In this document: in pieces, positions 50,592 to 60,642 of the stretch
Position numbering within the stretch: the stretch's first letter is position 1
Layout of the letters: each line of letters opens with the position of its first letter
DNA from: Opitutaceae bacterium
Lineage (GTDB): Bacteria > Verrucomicrobiota > Verrucomicrobiia > Opitutales > Opitutaceae
Length of the DNA: 62,477 nt
Reading direction: 5' to 3'
Assembly (NCBI GenBank): GCA_016711225.1
Contig: JADJTK010000033.1
Location: 1-62,477 of the forward strand
Made by a program: the position numbers and the translations under genes
Notes under the pieces: model-generated
What the model was told of the DNA's origin: nothing
Seen by the model: only the letters and a program-made list of their open reading frames with translations
Database searches by the model: none

Positions 50592-51555
50592 TCGTCGTCT
50601 GGCAGGTCACCGAGCGCTGCAACCTGGATTGTCCGTTCTGCAGTTACGACCGCGGGCTCGCGCGGCCGCGCCGCGACGCGGATCCGCAGCGCATTCGCGA
50701 ATCCGGCCGCGTACTGGCGCAGTACCAAAGGGAAACGGACGACACGGTCCTCGTGTGCTGGCTGGGTGGCGAGCCGCTGCTCTGGTCGCCGCTGGCGGAG
50801 CTCTCCACCGAATTCGCGGTCGGCCACGGACTCCGCGTCGCGACCACGACCAATGGCACGGCCCTCGAATCCACCTCGGTGCGGCGCCATCTCCTCGCCT
50901 CATATGCCGAGCTCACGGTCAGCGTCGATGCCCCGGGAACCGCGCATGACGCCCTCCGCGGCGCGCCAAGCCTCTACGCAACCTTGTCCGCCAGCGTGCG
51001 CAGCCTCGCCGACGAGCGCCGTCGCACCGGCCGCCCTCTGCGACTGCGGGCCAATGTCGTCCTGATGCGGCGGACCATCGGCGTATTCGACCGACTTTGT
51101 CACGAACTGGCAGACTGGGGCATCGAGGAGATCAGCTTCAACCAACTCGGCGGGAACGACCGCCCCGAATTCTACCCCGCCAATCGGCTGGAGCCCGCCA
51201 GCGTCGCTCTCCTGGAAGAGCATCTGCCCCGGCTCCGGGACGAGCTTGGGCAAAAAGCAGGTGCGTTTGCTCGGCTCGGCCAGTATCTGCGCCGGATGGC
51301 CGCCTCGAGCCGGGCGAGCGCCTGCCCATCCACGATTGCCGCCCCGGCGGGGCCTTCCCTCTTCGTCGATATCCACGGCCGGATCGCGCCGTGCGGTTTC
51401 ACAGTCGGCACCCACGGCATCCCCGTCGCCGAGATCGACTCGTAGCGGCGCTCCGCGTTCTGCCGGAACGCTTTGCCTCGAAGATCAGAGCCGACAGGCC
51501 CTCCGCTTGTGACGACTGTCTCAGCACCCGAGTATTCGAGAAGTTTTCCGTCTAG
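50588..51555 (+). CDS. Radical SAM protein with SPASM-like tail; one indel
   Basis: About 322 residues. The [4Fe-4S] motif is CNLDCPFC (Cys11, Cys15, Cys18), and VLVCWLGGEPLLWSPL is the conserved GGEP strand. TTTNGTALES and LTVSVDAPGTAHD follow the radical SAM barrel. The C-terminus has extra cysteines (ASACPSTIA, IHGRIAPCGFTVG and, after a frameshift near 51443, SACDDCLSTRVFEKFSV), a SPASM/twitch-like auxiliary cluster pattern that is common in enzymes modifying peptides or proteins. It overlaps the VWA gene by ATGA, so expression is coupled. The substrate may be the VWA protein or the small protein encoded next; this is inference. Confidence 0.85.
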
Positions 51556-51558
51556 ACC

Positions 51559-52135
51559 ATGAACACCGAAGGCCCGCCCCTGGAAACCCTGACCCGTCGC
51601 CTGGCGGAGACGCCGGAGGACTTCTTGGCTGAGCCCCGGATCGCTCGCGGCGGACAGATCGCCGTTCCGGCGGTCGTGCACGATCTCCTGGCGCAGCTCG
51701 GCACGCCCATCGAGCCCAGCCAGCTCGCGCCATTCGTCGGCGCCGATATCCGCGCCGATCGCAGCCGCCTCGCGATCGCGCTGCTCCTGTGCTGGCTGCT
51801 TGCCGACGGTGGTTCAATGGACTAAGGCCGGGGTCGATAAGGTGCTTGGTCTGCTCGACGGACCGCGGGGCAACTCGCCGCCTGGGGCCGTCGCACAAGT
51901 ATCTCACGCCCCGACCGGAGGAGAACTAGTGCGAACCGCGTTGGCTCGACTGGACTGTCGTCCCGCCGGCGAGACCGTAGCCCAGGCCCAGGATCGATTG
52001 GCCAGCCTGAGTTCCGTCGAACGGGAGCGCGTGTTGCGGGCCGCGCGGGTCGCCGAGCAACGCGCCCGCGATATCCGGGCGGCCTTGGCAAAGAAAGCGG
52101 CCGATGAATCCGCTGACAAATGGACCCGCGAATGA
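51559..52135 (+). CDS. Small helical protein of the MoxR/VWA locus; two or more indels
   Basis: About 190 residues when frames are joined. It starts at ATG 51559 (MNTEGPPLETLTRRLAETPE), runs to about 51815 (LAIALLLCWLLAD), then passes through frames that are hard to place until about 51925, and ends in a clear segment LVRTALARLDCRPAGETVAQ, SVERERVLRAARVAEQRARD and KKAADESADKWTRE. The last 45 residues form a highly charged helix. I recall this RAxxAEERxxxIRxALxxKAA-W-RE pattern from small proteins beside bpX-type systems, but it has no known function. Start is 3 bp after the radical SAM stop, and its TGA overlaps the ligase ATG. Confidence 0.6.
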
Positions 52136-53487
52136 ATCCTGAAACCATCTCCGAGGCGGAGCGCTATCCCGCCCTGTCCGAGCACGGGCGTCGCATGCTC
52201 GCGTTTCTGCGCGAACACCCCAACGCCCCTATCCTGCGCAACGAAAGCGGCCACCATCTCTATCCGGCCGACGTTGAACAGGTGCGGGCCTTCGCGCAGG
52301 AAGTCACCTCCGCCTGGGTTAGCTGGCGGCCCGATGAAATGCCCGGTTGGATGCCGGCCTTCGTGACTCGCTGCTGCACCGAGGTACCATTCTACCGGAA
52401 CTACGGGTCGCCCCCCGCCCGACTTGCCGACCTTCCCACCATCAGTCGCGCCGACCTGAGTCGGGACATCACCAAGTTCGTGCCCGACTCCGTCGCCCTC
52501 GATCGCCTGATCAACTTCCGGACCAGCGGCACCACCGGCCATCCGCTGCTGCTCGCGTCCCATCCGGTCGTGGCGGCGTCCTACCTGGCGTTCCATAAAC
52601 GGGCGCTACGTCGCCACGGTATCGAGTTGCGCCACGGGCGCGGGCAAGTGGGCGTCGTCCTGGTCGGCTATCAACGGAAATGCTTCACCTACGTCTCCGT
52701 CACCCCGACCATGGACGAGTCGGGCCTGGCCAAGGTAAATCTGCACCCCGACGACTGGCGGGACGCCGACGATCGCGCGAAGTACCTCGATGCACTCTCC
52801 CCCGAGGTCGTCACCGGCGACCCCATATCCCTTCGGGAACTCGCCCAGTTGCCCACCCAGTTCCGGCCGAAGGCGATTCTTTCGACTTCGATGGCCTTGA
52901 CTCCGGGCATGCAGCACAGCCTACAGGCCCGCTTTGGTTGCCCAGTGCTCGACCTATACTCGATGAACGAAGCTGGCCCTGTGGCGGTCTTCGATGCGGA
53001 CGTCGGTGGCCACGTCCTGCTCCAGCACCGGCTGTACGTCGAGATCCTCGGCGCGGACGGTGCCCCGGTGCGCCCGGGAACGCGTGGAGAGATCACGCTC
53101 ACGGGTGGCTTCAATTTCTGTTTGCCCCTTTTGCGCTACCGTACCGGCGACCATGCCGCGCTGCGCTTCGACGGCGAAGATTGGATCTTGGACCGACTGG
53201 AGGGGCGCCCCCCGGTAATGTTCCGGACGATGCGCAACGAATTCATCAACAACATTGAGATCACGCATGCGCTGCAGCGACTCGCGCTACCCCAATACAC
53301 CCTGCACCAACGGCTGGATGGAGGGCTCATCCTACGCGCGGTTGCCGGCGCGACCGAGCGGGAGGCCGCGGTCGCGGCACTCGGCGCACTATTCGGGGTT
53401 GGCCAGCGCATCGAGGCCTCCAGTGTTCCGGCGTTTGGCGACAAGGTCGTGCAGTACACCTCCGAGATTCCCTTCCCTTCCGTCTAG
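52132..53487 (+). CDS. Acyl-adenylate-forming ligase, PaaK/CapK type
   Basis: A 451-residue member of the ANL superfamily in the phenylacetate-CoA ligase/CapK branch. The phosphate loop is FRTSGTTGHPLLLASHP (residues 129-145), the adenine motif LDLYSMNEAGPVAVFD and the ribose-binding RYRTGDHAALRFDG. The N-terminal region FVTRCCTEVPFYRNYGSP is typical of PaaK-like enzymes, where the helix precedes a VPFYR motif. These enzymes activate a carboxylate as an acyl-AMP and pass it to CoA, an amine or a carrier. No carrier protein is seen here. It overlaps the previous gene by ATGA, making it part of the same operon. Confidence 0.85.
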   Translation: MNPETISEAERYPALSEHGRRMLAFLREHPNAPILRNESGHHLYPADVEQVRAFAQEVTSAWVSWRPDEMPGWMPAFVTRCCTEVPFYRNYGSPPARLADLPTISRADLSRDITKFVPDSVALDRLINFRTSGTTGHPLLLASHPVVAASYLAFHKRALRRHGIELRHGRGQVGVVLVGYQRKCFTYVSVTPTMDESGLAKVNLHPDDWRDADDRAKYLDALSPEVVTGDPISLRELAQLPTQFRPKAILSTSMALTPGMQHSLQARFGCPVLDLYSMNEAGPVAVFDADVGGHVLLQHRLYVEILGADGAPVRPGTRGEITLTGGFNFCLPLLRYRTGDHAALRFDGEDWILDRLEGRPPVMFRTMRNEFINNIEITHALQRLALPQYTLHQRLDGGLILRAVAGATEREAAVAALGALFGVGQRIEASSVPAFGDKVVQYTSEIPFPSV

Positions 53488-53502
53488 AAGCCTGCCTCCT
53501 CC

Positions 53503-53655
53503 GTGACACTCCACCCCATCCAGGGCTGCCTGCTCGGCACCGCCGTTGGCGACGCCATCGGACTGCCGTACGAGGGGATATCACGCCAGCGTGCGGCTCG
53601 CCTGTTTGGCCCCCCCGACCGGCATCGCTTCGTCGTTGGGCGGGGCATGGTATCC
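53503..53655 (+). pseudogene. Truncated start of an ADP-ribosylglycohydrolase
   Basis: From GTG 53503 the frame encodes LHPIQGCLLGTAVGDAIGLP, YEGISRQRAARLFGPPDRHR and RGMVS, then loses family character at about 53655 and stops at 53688. The same segment begins the full gene at 57725, with nearly identical DNA (for example GGCTGCCTGCTCGGCACCGC in both). It is a diverged partial duplicate, cut exactly before the metal-binding DDTE motif. It follows the ligase by 15 bp and may be what remains of the operon's original last gene, interrupted by the 4-kb stretch that carries the LRR gene. Confidence 0.75.
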
Positions 53656-53957
53656 GTTACCCGCTCCTCACTGCCTCGATTGAGGTAAAACCTCTCCGTG
53701 CCCTCTGCTCCCTTCCATTTCTCGACTACGCTAGTGCCCACTTCTTTGCATTGCACTGCTCAGCGCGCCGGAGTTGACACTTCCGCGCATCCAACAGCTT
53801 CAGATCGGGCGCGGCATAGTCTTGCTCTCCCTACGAACCTTAGTTGGCTCTCCGTCGACGGTTTTGGTGGCGTGGGAGGAGCAAAACGCTTCCCCAGTAC
53901 GCCCCCGCGCCCGCCGCAGCCCTCACTGTAACTGCAAACCCTCGCCCAAACGCCCCC

Positions 53958-56900
53958 ATGCCCTCCCTCGCCACGGTGTTTTCCTTCCTCGGTGCCTCGC
54001 TGGCTCCCCGCCGTGCCCGGTTCCTGTTGCCCCTCCTCGCCTTCAGCCTAGCCTCGCTCCACGCCGCCACGTTTGGGGATTTCACTTACACCGAAACCGG
54101 CACGGCGATCACGATCGACCGCTACAACGGCAGCGGCGGGGCGGTCGTAATTCCCTCCACGATCGACGGCAATCCTGTCACTTCCGTGGGAGACTACGCG
54201 TTCCACTACCAGGTTTGGATGACCAGCGTGACCATCCCCGGCAGCGTCACCTCCATCGGCGAGGGTGCGTTCGCCTACTGCCCGGGCCTTACCAGCGTGA
54301 CCATCCCCGGCAGTGTCACCTCCATCGGCGACTTCGCATTCTACGGCTGCTTTGGCCTGACCAGCATGACTATCCCCGGCAGCGTCACTTCCATCGGAAG
54401 CGGCGCATTCGGACACAGCTCAAGCCTGACGGAAATCAATGTCGCTCCGGCCAATCCGATTTATGCAAGCATAGACGGGGTGCTCGTTTTCAAGACACTG
54501 GCGACTCTCCTCCAATATCCAGCGGGCAGACTCCAAACAGCCTATACAATTCCCGATGGCGTTGCCTCCATCGGCGATTTTGCTTTTTCCGGCTGCTCCA
54601 ACCTGACTCGCGTGACCTTCCCCGGCAGCGTCACCTCCATTAGAGAGGGTGCATTCACCTACTGCTCGGGACTTTCCAGCGTGACCATTCCCGGCAGTGT
54701 CACCTCCATCGGAATCGACGTATTTGGGAACTGCTCCAGGCTATCGGAAATCAATGTCGCTCCGACCAATCCGGCTTATGCCAGCAAAGATGGGGTACTC
54801 TTCACCAAGACATTGGCGACGCTGATCCACTATCCAAAGGGCAGGCTTCAAACCGCCTATACCATCCCCAGCGGCACCACATCCATCGGATACCATGCGT
54901 TCTACGACTGCGGCGCGCTGACCAGTGTGACTGTTCCCGACGGCGTCACCTCCATCGGCGACTTCGCGTTCTTCGACTGCGGCGCGCTGACCAGTGTGAC
55001 TATTCCCGACGGCGTCACCTCCATCGGCGACTTCGCATTCTACTACTGCTCCAGCCTGACCAGTATGACCATCCCCGGCAGCGTCACCTCCATCGGTGAC
55101 AGCACGTTTTCCAACTGCTCCAGCCTGACCAGCATGACCATCCCCCGCAGGGTCACCTCCATCGGCGACAGCACGTTCTCCGGCTGCTCCGGGCTGACCA
55201 GCGTGACCATCTTAAACGGCGTCACCTCCATCGGCGATAGCGCGTTTTCCGACTGTTCCAGGCTGACCAGCCTGACCATCCCCGACAGCGTCACCTCCGT
55301 CGGTGATCGCGCGTTTACCGGCTGCTCTGGACTTACTAGCGTGACCATTACCGGCCGCATCACCTCCATTGGATATGACACCTTTTTCGGCTGCTCTGGA
55401 CTGACCAGCGTGACCATCCCCGACAGCGTCACCTCCATCGGATCGGCCGCGTTCTGCAACTGCTCCAGCCTGACCAGCGTGACTATCCCCGGCAGCGTCA
55501 CTTCCATCGGTGATCGCGCGTTTACCGGCTGCTCTGGACTTACTAGCGTGACCATTACCGGCCGCATCACCTCCATTAAACATGACACCTTTTTCGGCTG
55601 CTCTGGACTGACCAGCGTGACTATCCCCGACAGCGTCACCTCCATCGGATTGGCCGCGTTCTACGGCTGCTCCCGCCTGACCAGCGTGACTATCCCCGGC
55701 AGCGTCACTTCCATCGGATTCGGCGCCTTCTGCAACTGCTCCGGGCTTACCAGCGTGACCATCCCCGGCAGCGTCACCTCCATCGGTGAGGGCGCGTTTT
55801 CCGGCTGCGCTGGACTTACTAGCGTGACCATCCCCGGCACCGTCACCTCCATCGGTGAGGGCGCGTTTACCGGCTGCTCTGGACTTACTAGCGTGACCAT
55901 CCCCGGCAGCGTCACCTCCATCAGCGATAGAGCCTTTTCCTGTTGCTCCGGGAAAGCGTGACCATCCCCGGCAGAGTCACTCCATCGGTGAGGGCGCGTT
56001 TTACTACTGCTCCGGGCTTACCAGCGTGACCATCCCCGGCAGCGTCACCTCCATCGGTGATGGCGCGTTTACCGGCTGCTCTGGACTTACTAGCGTGACC
56101 ATCCCTGGCAGCGTCACCTCCATCGGTGATCGGGCGTTCACCAACTGCTCAGGACTAACCAGCATGACCATCCCCGGCAGCGTCACCTCCATCGGAAGTT
56201 GGGCCTTTTCCTACTGCTCCGGGCTTACCAGCGCCTATTTCCAGGGCAACGCACCCTCCTATTTCGGCCCCAATGCTTTCGAAGGCACTGCACCCGCCTT
56301 CACCATCCTCTATCGATACGGCTCCACCGGCTTCACGAGCCCGACCTGGGAGGGCTATAAAACCCAAGCACCGCCCGTCATCGCCACCCAACCGAAGTCC
56401 CAAACCGTTGTCGCTGGCGCGCCGGCGACGCTCGTGGTCAGGGCTGCTGGAACGAACCTCACCTACCAGTGGTTCAAGGGCGGAGCCACCATCGCCGGTA
56501 CCACCACTTCGACGCTTGCCTTCGCCCACCTCGACTCGGCCGCCGCCGGCCTCTACGACGTCGTCGTCACGGGCACCGGAGGGGAGGCACTGTCACGCCC
56601 CACCGTCCTCGGCGTGGTGCCGGATGCAGGCGAGAGGACCGCTGGCGCCGTCTCCACCCGCGCCGAATGGCAGGGCATTCGTCACCCGGCAACAGGTTAC
56701 GTTTACGATCAGTTTTTGCTCACCGGGCCAGCCGGAACCTTCACGGCCGCCGCGGGCAAAATCGCCCGCATGTCGTACCTCGATTCCAACGACAGTATTG
56801 TCCAGGTCGAAATGTCTGGGGCCGGCGCCATCACCGTTGTGCTCGCCAACGCGACCGGTCCGATCGCCCCCGCCCTCTACAACCAACCCGGTATCCAGTA

Positions 56901-57615
56901 CATGAAAGGCAAGGCGACCATCGTTCTGGCCGGAGCTGATGAAACCACGCACTTCACCATCTACTCAGTGGGCACCGCCACCAATCCCGGAGTCACTCGC
57001 GCCGGCGCGGCGTACAACGGCTGGGCCGAGGTGGCGGCCGCAGGCATCATCAGCACCGATGGCAGACTCGGTGGTATCCACCAAGGAAATGTCTCGTACA
57101 ACGCGGCGCTCGGTTACACCGGAATCTACGCGCCGACGGTCACAGCAGTGGGCGGGCTGGTGGTCGTCCATGAGATCGCCGCCTCAGCCGATACCATTCC
57201 GTACCTCTGCTTCGGCACCGGCGGCCTCGTGAAGGTCAAAATTGCCGGCACCGCGCTGACCCAGCCCAACACCGACAGCATCACCGTCGGCGGACTGGCC
57301 GAGGTCCAAATGGGCGCCGGTCAGGATTCCTGCGGGCGCGCCGCGCCGGCGGCGGCCATCGCCACCCGGCTCCTCGACGACGCCGGGAACGCACCGCCGC
57401 ATTGGTCGTCGGACCCTGATCCAAGCGCCCCACACGTGGCCCGTTCCTTTAGGACGGGTCTTGGGGGCATCCGGCTCACCGGGAGGTTCGCCCTCCAACC
57501 GGCGATCCCTTCCGTCTGGAGGGCGAGGCTCCGCCCGCGCCGCTTCTGCCACTCGGCGTCGCCAGCCTCACGTGCCTGTCTGAAGCAGCGTCCCATGAGC
57601 GCAACCACCCCGTAG
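53958..57615 (+). CDS. BspA-like leucine-rich-repeat secreted protein; indels near 55950
   Basis: About 1,215 residues once two small deletions are bridged (CTCCGGG-AAAGCGTG at 55950 lost 4 bases and GTCA-CTCCATCGG at 55980 lost 1). Signal peptide region RRARFLLPLLAFSLASLHA. Then about 28 LRR_5/BspA repeats of 23 residues, consensus LTSVTIPGSVTSIGDRAFTG-CSG, with two spacer units (ASIDGVLVFKTLATLLQYPA and KDGVLFTKTLATLIHYPKG). After the repeats (about 56250) an Ig-like domain follows (PKSQTVVAGAPATLVVRAAG, LTYQWFKGGATIAG) and a beta-rich C-terminal region. BspA-type proteins are surface adhesins or ligand-binding proteins. The frame to 57615 includes a doubtful final part after AAAIATRLLDDAGN. 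Confidence 0.8.
54200..56240 (+). repeat. Tandem 69-bp coding repeats
   Basis: About 28 copies of a 69-bp unit, core ACCAGCGTGACCATCCCCGG then CAGCGTCACCTCCATCGG, with some blocks nearly identical over two or more units (for example 55300-55440 and 55510-55650). The near identity points to recent amplification or gene conversion. Such repeats are prone to slippage and to misassembly. Confidence 0.9.
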
Positions 57616-57724
57616 ATCCGCCTTGCCCCCGGGCCTCTGTGCTCTCCTCGTTTTTCTCTGAATTCCGTGCGGTACTACGCCGATCCGCTGACTCCAGCAC
57701 CGATTAACCCCACCGCCGCCCCCC

Positions 57725-58645
57725 CTGACGCCCCACCCCATCACAGGCTGCCTGCTCGGCACCGCCGTTGGCGACGCCATCGGACTCCCATACGAAGGCA
57801 TGTCCCGCCAGCGCGCGGCCCGGCTGTTCGGAGCTCCCGACCGGCACCGCTTCTTCTTTCGGCGAGGTATGGTGTCCGACGACACCGAACAGAGCTGCAT
57901 GGTCGCCCAAGCCCTAATCGCGTCCGCCGGCGACCTCAAACGCTTCAAGCGCTCGCTCGCCTGGCGCTTCCGCTTCTGGCTGCTCGGCCTACCGGCTGGC
58001 GTCGGCCTGGCCACCGCACGGTCCATCATTCGACTCTGGCTTGGTTTTGGCGCGGAGCGAAGTGGCGTCTATTCCGCCGGCAATGGTCCGGCCATGCGGG
58101 CAGCCCTCTTCGGTGCCGCCATCGACGATCTCACCACCCTGCGCTCGCTGGTACGCGCCTCGACCCGCCTGACACACACCGACCCCAAAGCGGAGTACGG
58201 CGCCTATGCGGTCACACTGGCCGCAGGGATGGCCCGCCACGATTCCGCCGTCTCCGGCGCGGCTTACCTCGAAGCCCTTCGCACCGCGCTCGGTAGCGAT
58301 GGGGCCGAACTGATCACTCTCGTCTCGCGCGCCGTGAACTCCGCCGCGAGCGGGCACTCGACGGAGGCTTTCGCCGAGTCCCTCGGCCTGAAGAAGGGAG
58401 TGTCCGGCTACGTCTATCACACGGTGCCCGTCGCCCTCCATGCTTGGCTCGCCAATCCGCGGGATTACCGGGCCGCAGTCTCGGCAGTGGTGCGTTGCGG
58501 GGGCGATACAGATACCACCGCCGCAATTGTCGGCGGCATCCTGGGCTCCGCCCTCGGCAAGGAGGGCATCCCGGCCGATTGGCTCGCGGGTCTGATGGAG
58601 TGGCCGCGCCTCCTCCTGGATGGAGCGCCTGGGCACCCAACTTGA
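57725..58645 (+). CDS. ADP-ribosylglycohydrolase, second copy
   Basis: About 306 residues. TGCLLGTAVGDAIGLPYEGM is the family start, GMVSDDTEQSCMVAQALI holds the metal ligands (DDTE), NGPAMRAALFGA is the conserved middle and RCGGDTDTTAAIVGGILGSA the GxDTDT C-terminal metal site. All catalytic acids are present. The start is uncertain: homology with the truncated copy (GTG 53503) points to CTG 57725, possibly a mutated GTG, while the first ATG is at 57800 and would cut off the conserved first helix. It is more distant from the copy at 45055. It lies downstream of the LRR gene and may belong with the operon interrupted there. Confidence 0.88.
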   Translation: MTPHPITGCLLGTAVGDAIGLPYEGMSRQRAARLFGAPDRHRFFFRRGMVSDDTEQSCMVAQALIASAGDLKRFKRSLAWRFRFWLLGLPAGVGLATARSIIRLWLGFGAERSGVYSAGNGPAMRAALFGAAIDDLTTLRSLVRASTRLTHTDPKAEYGAYAVTLAAGMARHDSAVSGAAYLEALRTALGSDGAELITLVSRAVNSAASGHSTEAFAESLGLKKGVSGYVYHTVPVALHAWLANPRDYRAAVSAVVRCGGDTDTTAAIVGGILGSALGKEGIPADWLAGLMEWPRLLLDGAPGHPT

Positions 58646-58827
58646 GCAAAGCACACGCCAACCCCCACCCGTCCGCTCGGCCTGCCCGTCTTGGCCGTGC
58701 TGCTGCGGAATCTCCTCTTTCTGCTAATCGTCCTGTCCCACGGCTTCCGCCGCTCGCCGCCGTTCTGAAACTGACCTGATGGGATCTTGTCCGCCGAGGA
58801 CAAAGCCCTGAACATTCGCATACCCCG

Positions 58828-59004
58828 ATGGCACAAAATCCGGACACCCCGAACGAGAATGACCGCACGGATGGCGTTGACGCGCAAAGGCCAAACCGAG
58901 GAAGAGGCGTTGCCGCAGCGTTCAAGCGGCACCCGCTCATCGGTACTCTGATCGCCTGCTCCGTGCTGGTCGCAGTTGCAGGAGCCGCTTGGATACACTT
59001 CTGA
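58828..59004 (+). CDS. Small single-pass membrane protein
   Basis: A 58-residue frame starting at ATG 58828: a charged N-terminal half (MAQNPDTPNENDRTDGVDAQ, RPNRGRGVAAAFKRHP) and a C-terminal hydrophobic stretch (LIGTLIACSVLVAVAGAAWI) ending in HF. It has the layout of a tail-anchored membrane peptide. No family is known to me. There is no close partner; the full ADP-ribosylglycohydrolase ends 180 bp upstream. Confidence 0.45.
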   Translation: MAQNPDTPNENDRTDGVDAQRPNRGRGVAAAFKRHPLIGTLIACSVLVAVAGAAWIHF

Positions 59005-59109
59005 ATTCCGGCCTCCCCAGCACGAAGCATGAAGCAGTGATGGGCATCGTGGCGAAGCTGTCGCGGCGGATCGTCGCCTGCTGGCTCAGACTCGCCGCGA
59101 CAACCTGGG

Positions 59110-59260
59110 ATGTTCCACATGGGTTGGGGCATGGGCATCCGCAATGGACTCGGCTTGTGGGGAAAGAACAAACGTCTGATGAGAGACATCAGCGGCGGCG
59201 AACCCATGCATACGGACAACATGTCAGGAATCATTATGGTGGCGGTGTGGGATGAGTCAA
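59110..59260 (+). pseudogene. DUF6794-like C-terminal fragment
   Basis: The frame from about 59110 encodes MFHMGWGMGIRNGLGLWGKN, followed by a segment with MSGIIMVAVWDE. This resembles the conserved tail of DUF6794 proteins (H-GLG-IRN-WGLW, then D-MS-II). No upstream part is present in frame and the downstream frame changes character after 59260. Probably a broken accessory gene. Confidence 0.4.
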
Positions 59261-60642
59261 AGGGGAACAGATTCCGAATTTCGACGTTTCCGATCCTCGA
59301 AGTTCTTCCGGCAGATCGACACATTCCTTCGCGGCGCCAAGGCGAAGAACGAAACCGCCCTTTGGTCCACACCCCCGTCTGGGTGCTCAAAGATCGGTCC
59401 CTTACATGGTCGACGAATTGACTCACTCGATGCCGCGGATCGTCGACGAGGCCAAGCGGATCATTGCACGGCGGAGCCACCACCTACCTCGCACCCCAGT
59501 ATCTCACAGCTCGAACGCACCGATCGATCTTCCAAGAAAATCGAGCCGCCCCTCGACGACATGACGGTCGTGCCGTTACCACAGCGCTTGCGTTCACAGG
59601 TAGAGGAAGTTGGTGGCGCTGACTTACCTTGGGGGCCCACGACCGTCTCGCAGATCGCCGCCATCGCGCTGGGGACCTGTACCATACCCGTTGACTCTGC
59701 AGAGTCATTCCGGTCACGGAGAGCCGCGGTAGACGCCGACTCGGTGCTGCGGTGGGAAGTATCGGCCAGTGATCAGTGACGACGATCTGACTGGTTTGCT
59801 GGCTGATCGAATCACATTTGCCCGTGTCCTGTGCATGTCTCTTGCCGCTGGATCGACTTCGTGGGAGGCGGTCACTTCGAGATCGGAATAACCAAGGATG
59901 GGTTCGACTTACTTGCTCGCCTCACGGGACGAAAGTCGACTTCGCGAATGAGCAGCGCGAAGCGATGGCCCATCAGCTTCTTTCAGGTCGTTCTGGCCGG
60001 CATCTGATGGACCCAACTTGTCGCGGCGATGAGAACTCGATCCGTCAATCCCGCCACCCGCACTGATCGAGGAATCGCGAGAAGTACAATCCAAGACTAC
60101 TTTGGCGCGGGCTGTGATTCGGCAAAGCGGGACGCCCTCGTCGGACACTCGAACAAAGCGGCTGTCTGGGATCTCTTGAACAGCATAGGCGTGGGAAGCC
60201 AAGGTTTGCAGGCCAGGCAAAGAATACCTTTGCCGTCTCATGTTCGCGGTCGATTTCGAACGCACCGAAGCTGGCCAAAGAACTCCTGCTTTCGGTTACG
60301 GTGCCCAAAGACGAGCACGACCTATTCGAGCGCGAGGAGATGCTCACCGCGATCTTGAAGGACCAATTCTACCTACCGGCAGATGATCAAGGACCTGTAC
60401 TTTTGTGACGGGCCTCAGAAGCTGAATGGGGCGTCGGACTCACCGGAACCATCAACCGCTACATCATTCGTGAGGGTGAGGAGAAACAGCGGCTCTGGGA
60501 GGAAACCAAAGGGATCCGCGGTATGCGAGAGTGTCGCCTCTCGGCGATGAATGAACTTCCTGAATCAGAAGTCCGCGATGTCCTGGCTAAAACAGAACCT
60601 CGCGATCTTGGGAAACCTTCGCGGCCTGACGAACCAAGACCA
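59261..60642 (+). other. Degenerate accessory stretch, anonymous fragments
   Basis: Short coding-like patches without a continuous frame. Near 59290-59470: FFRQIDTFLRGAKAKNETAL and, in another frame, YMVDELTHSMPRIVDEAKRI. Near 60270-60360: LLSVTVPKDEHDLFEREEML, and near 60440-60600: TINRYIIREGEEKQRLWEET and RECRLSAMNELPESEVRDVL. None matches a family I know. The pattern suggests several small genes decayed by indels. Confidence 0.3.

Noticed and set aside
51559..52135. RiPP precursor peptide for the radical SAM enzyme
   Set aside because: The joined protein is about 190 residues with a long charged helix and no leader/core layout or Cys/Thr-rich core. It cannot be excluded as a modification target, but it is not a typical precursor.
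54200..56240. Regular repeats that might suggest a CRISPR array
   Set aside because: Period is 69 bp, in frame and without unique spacers; the translation gives standard LRR_5 units.
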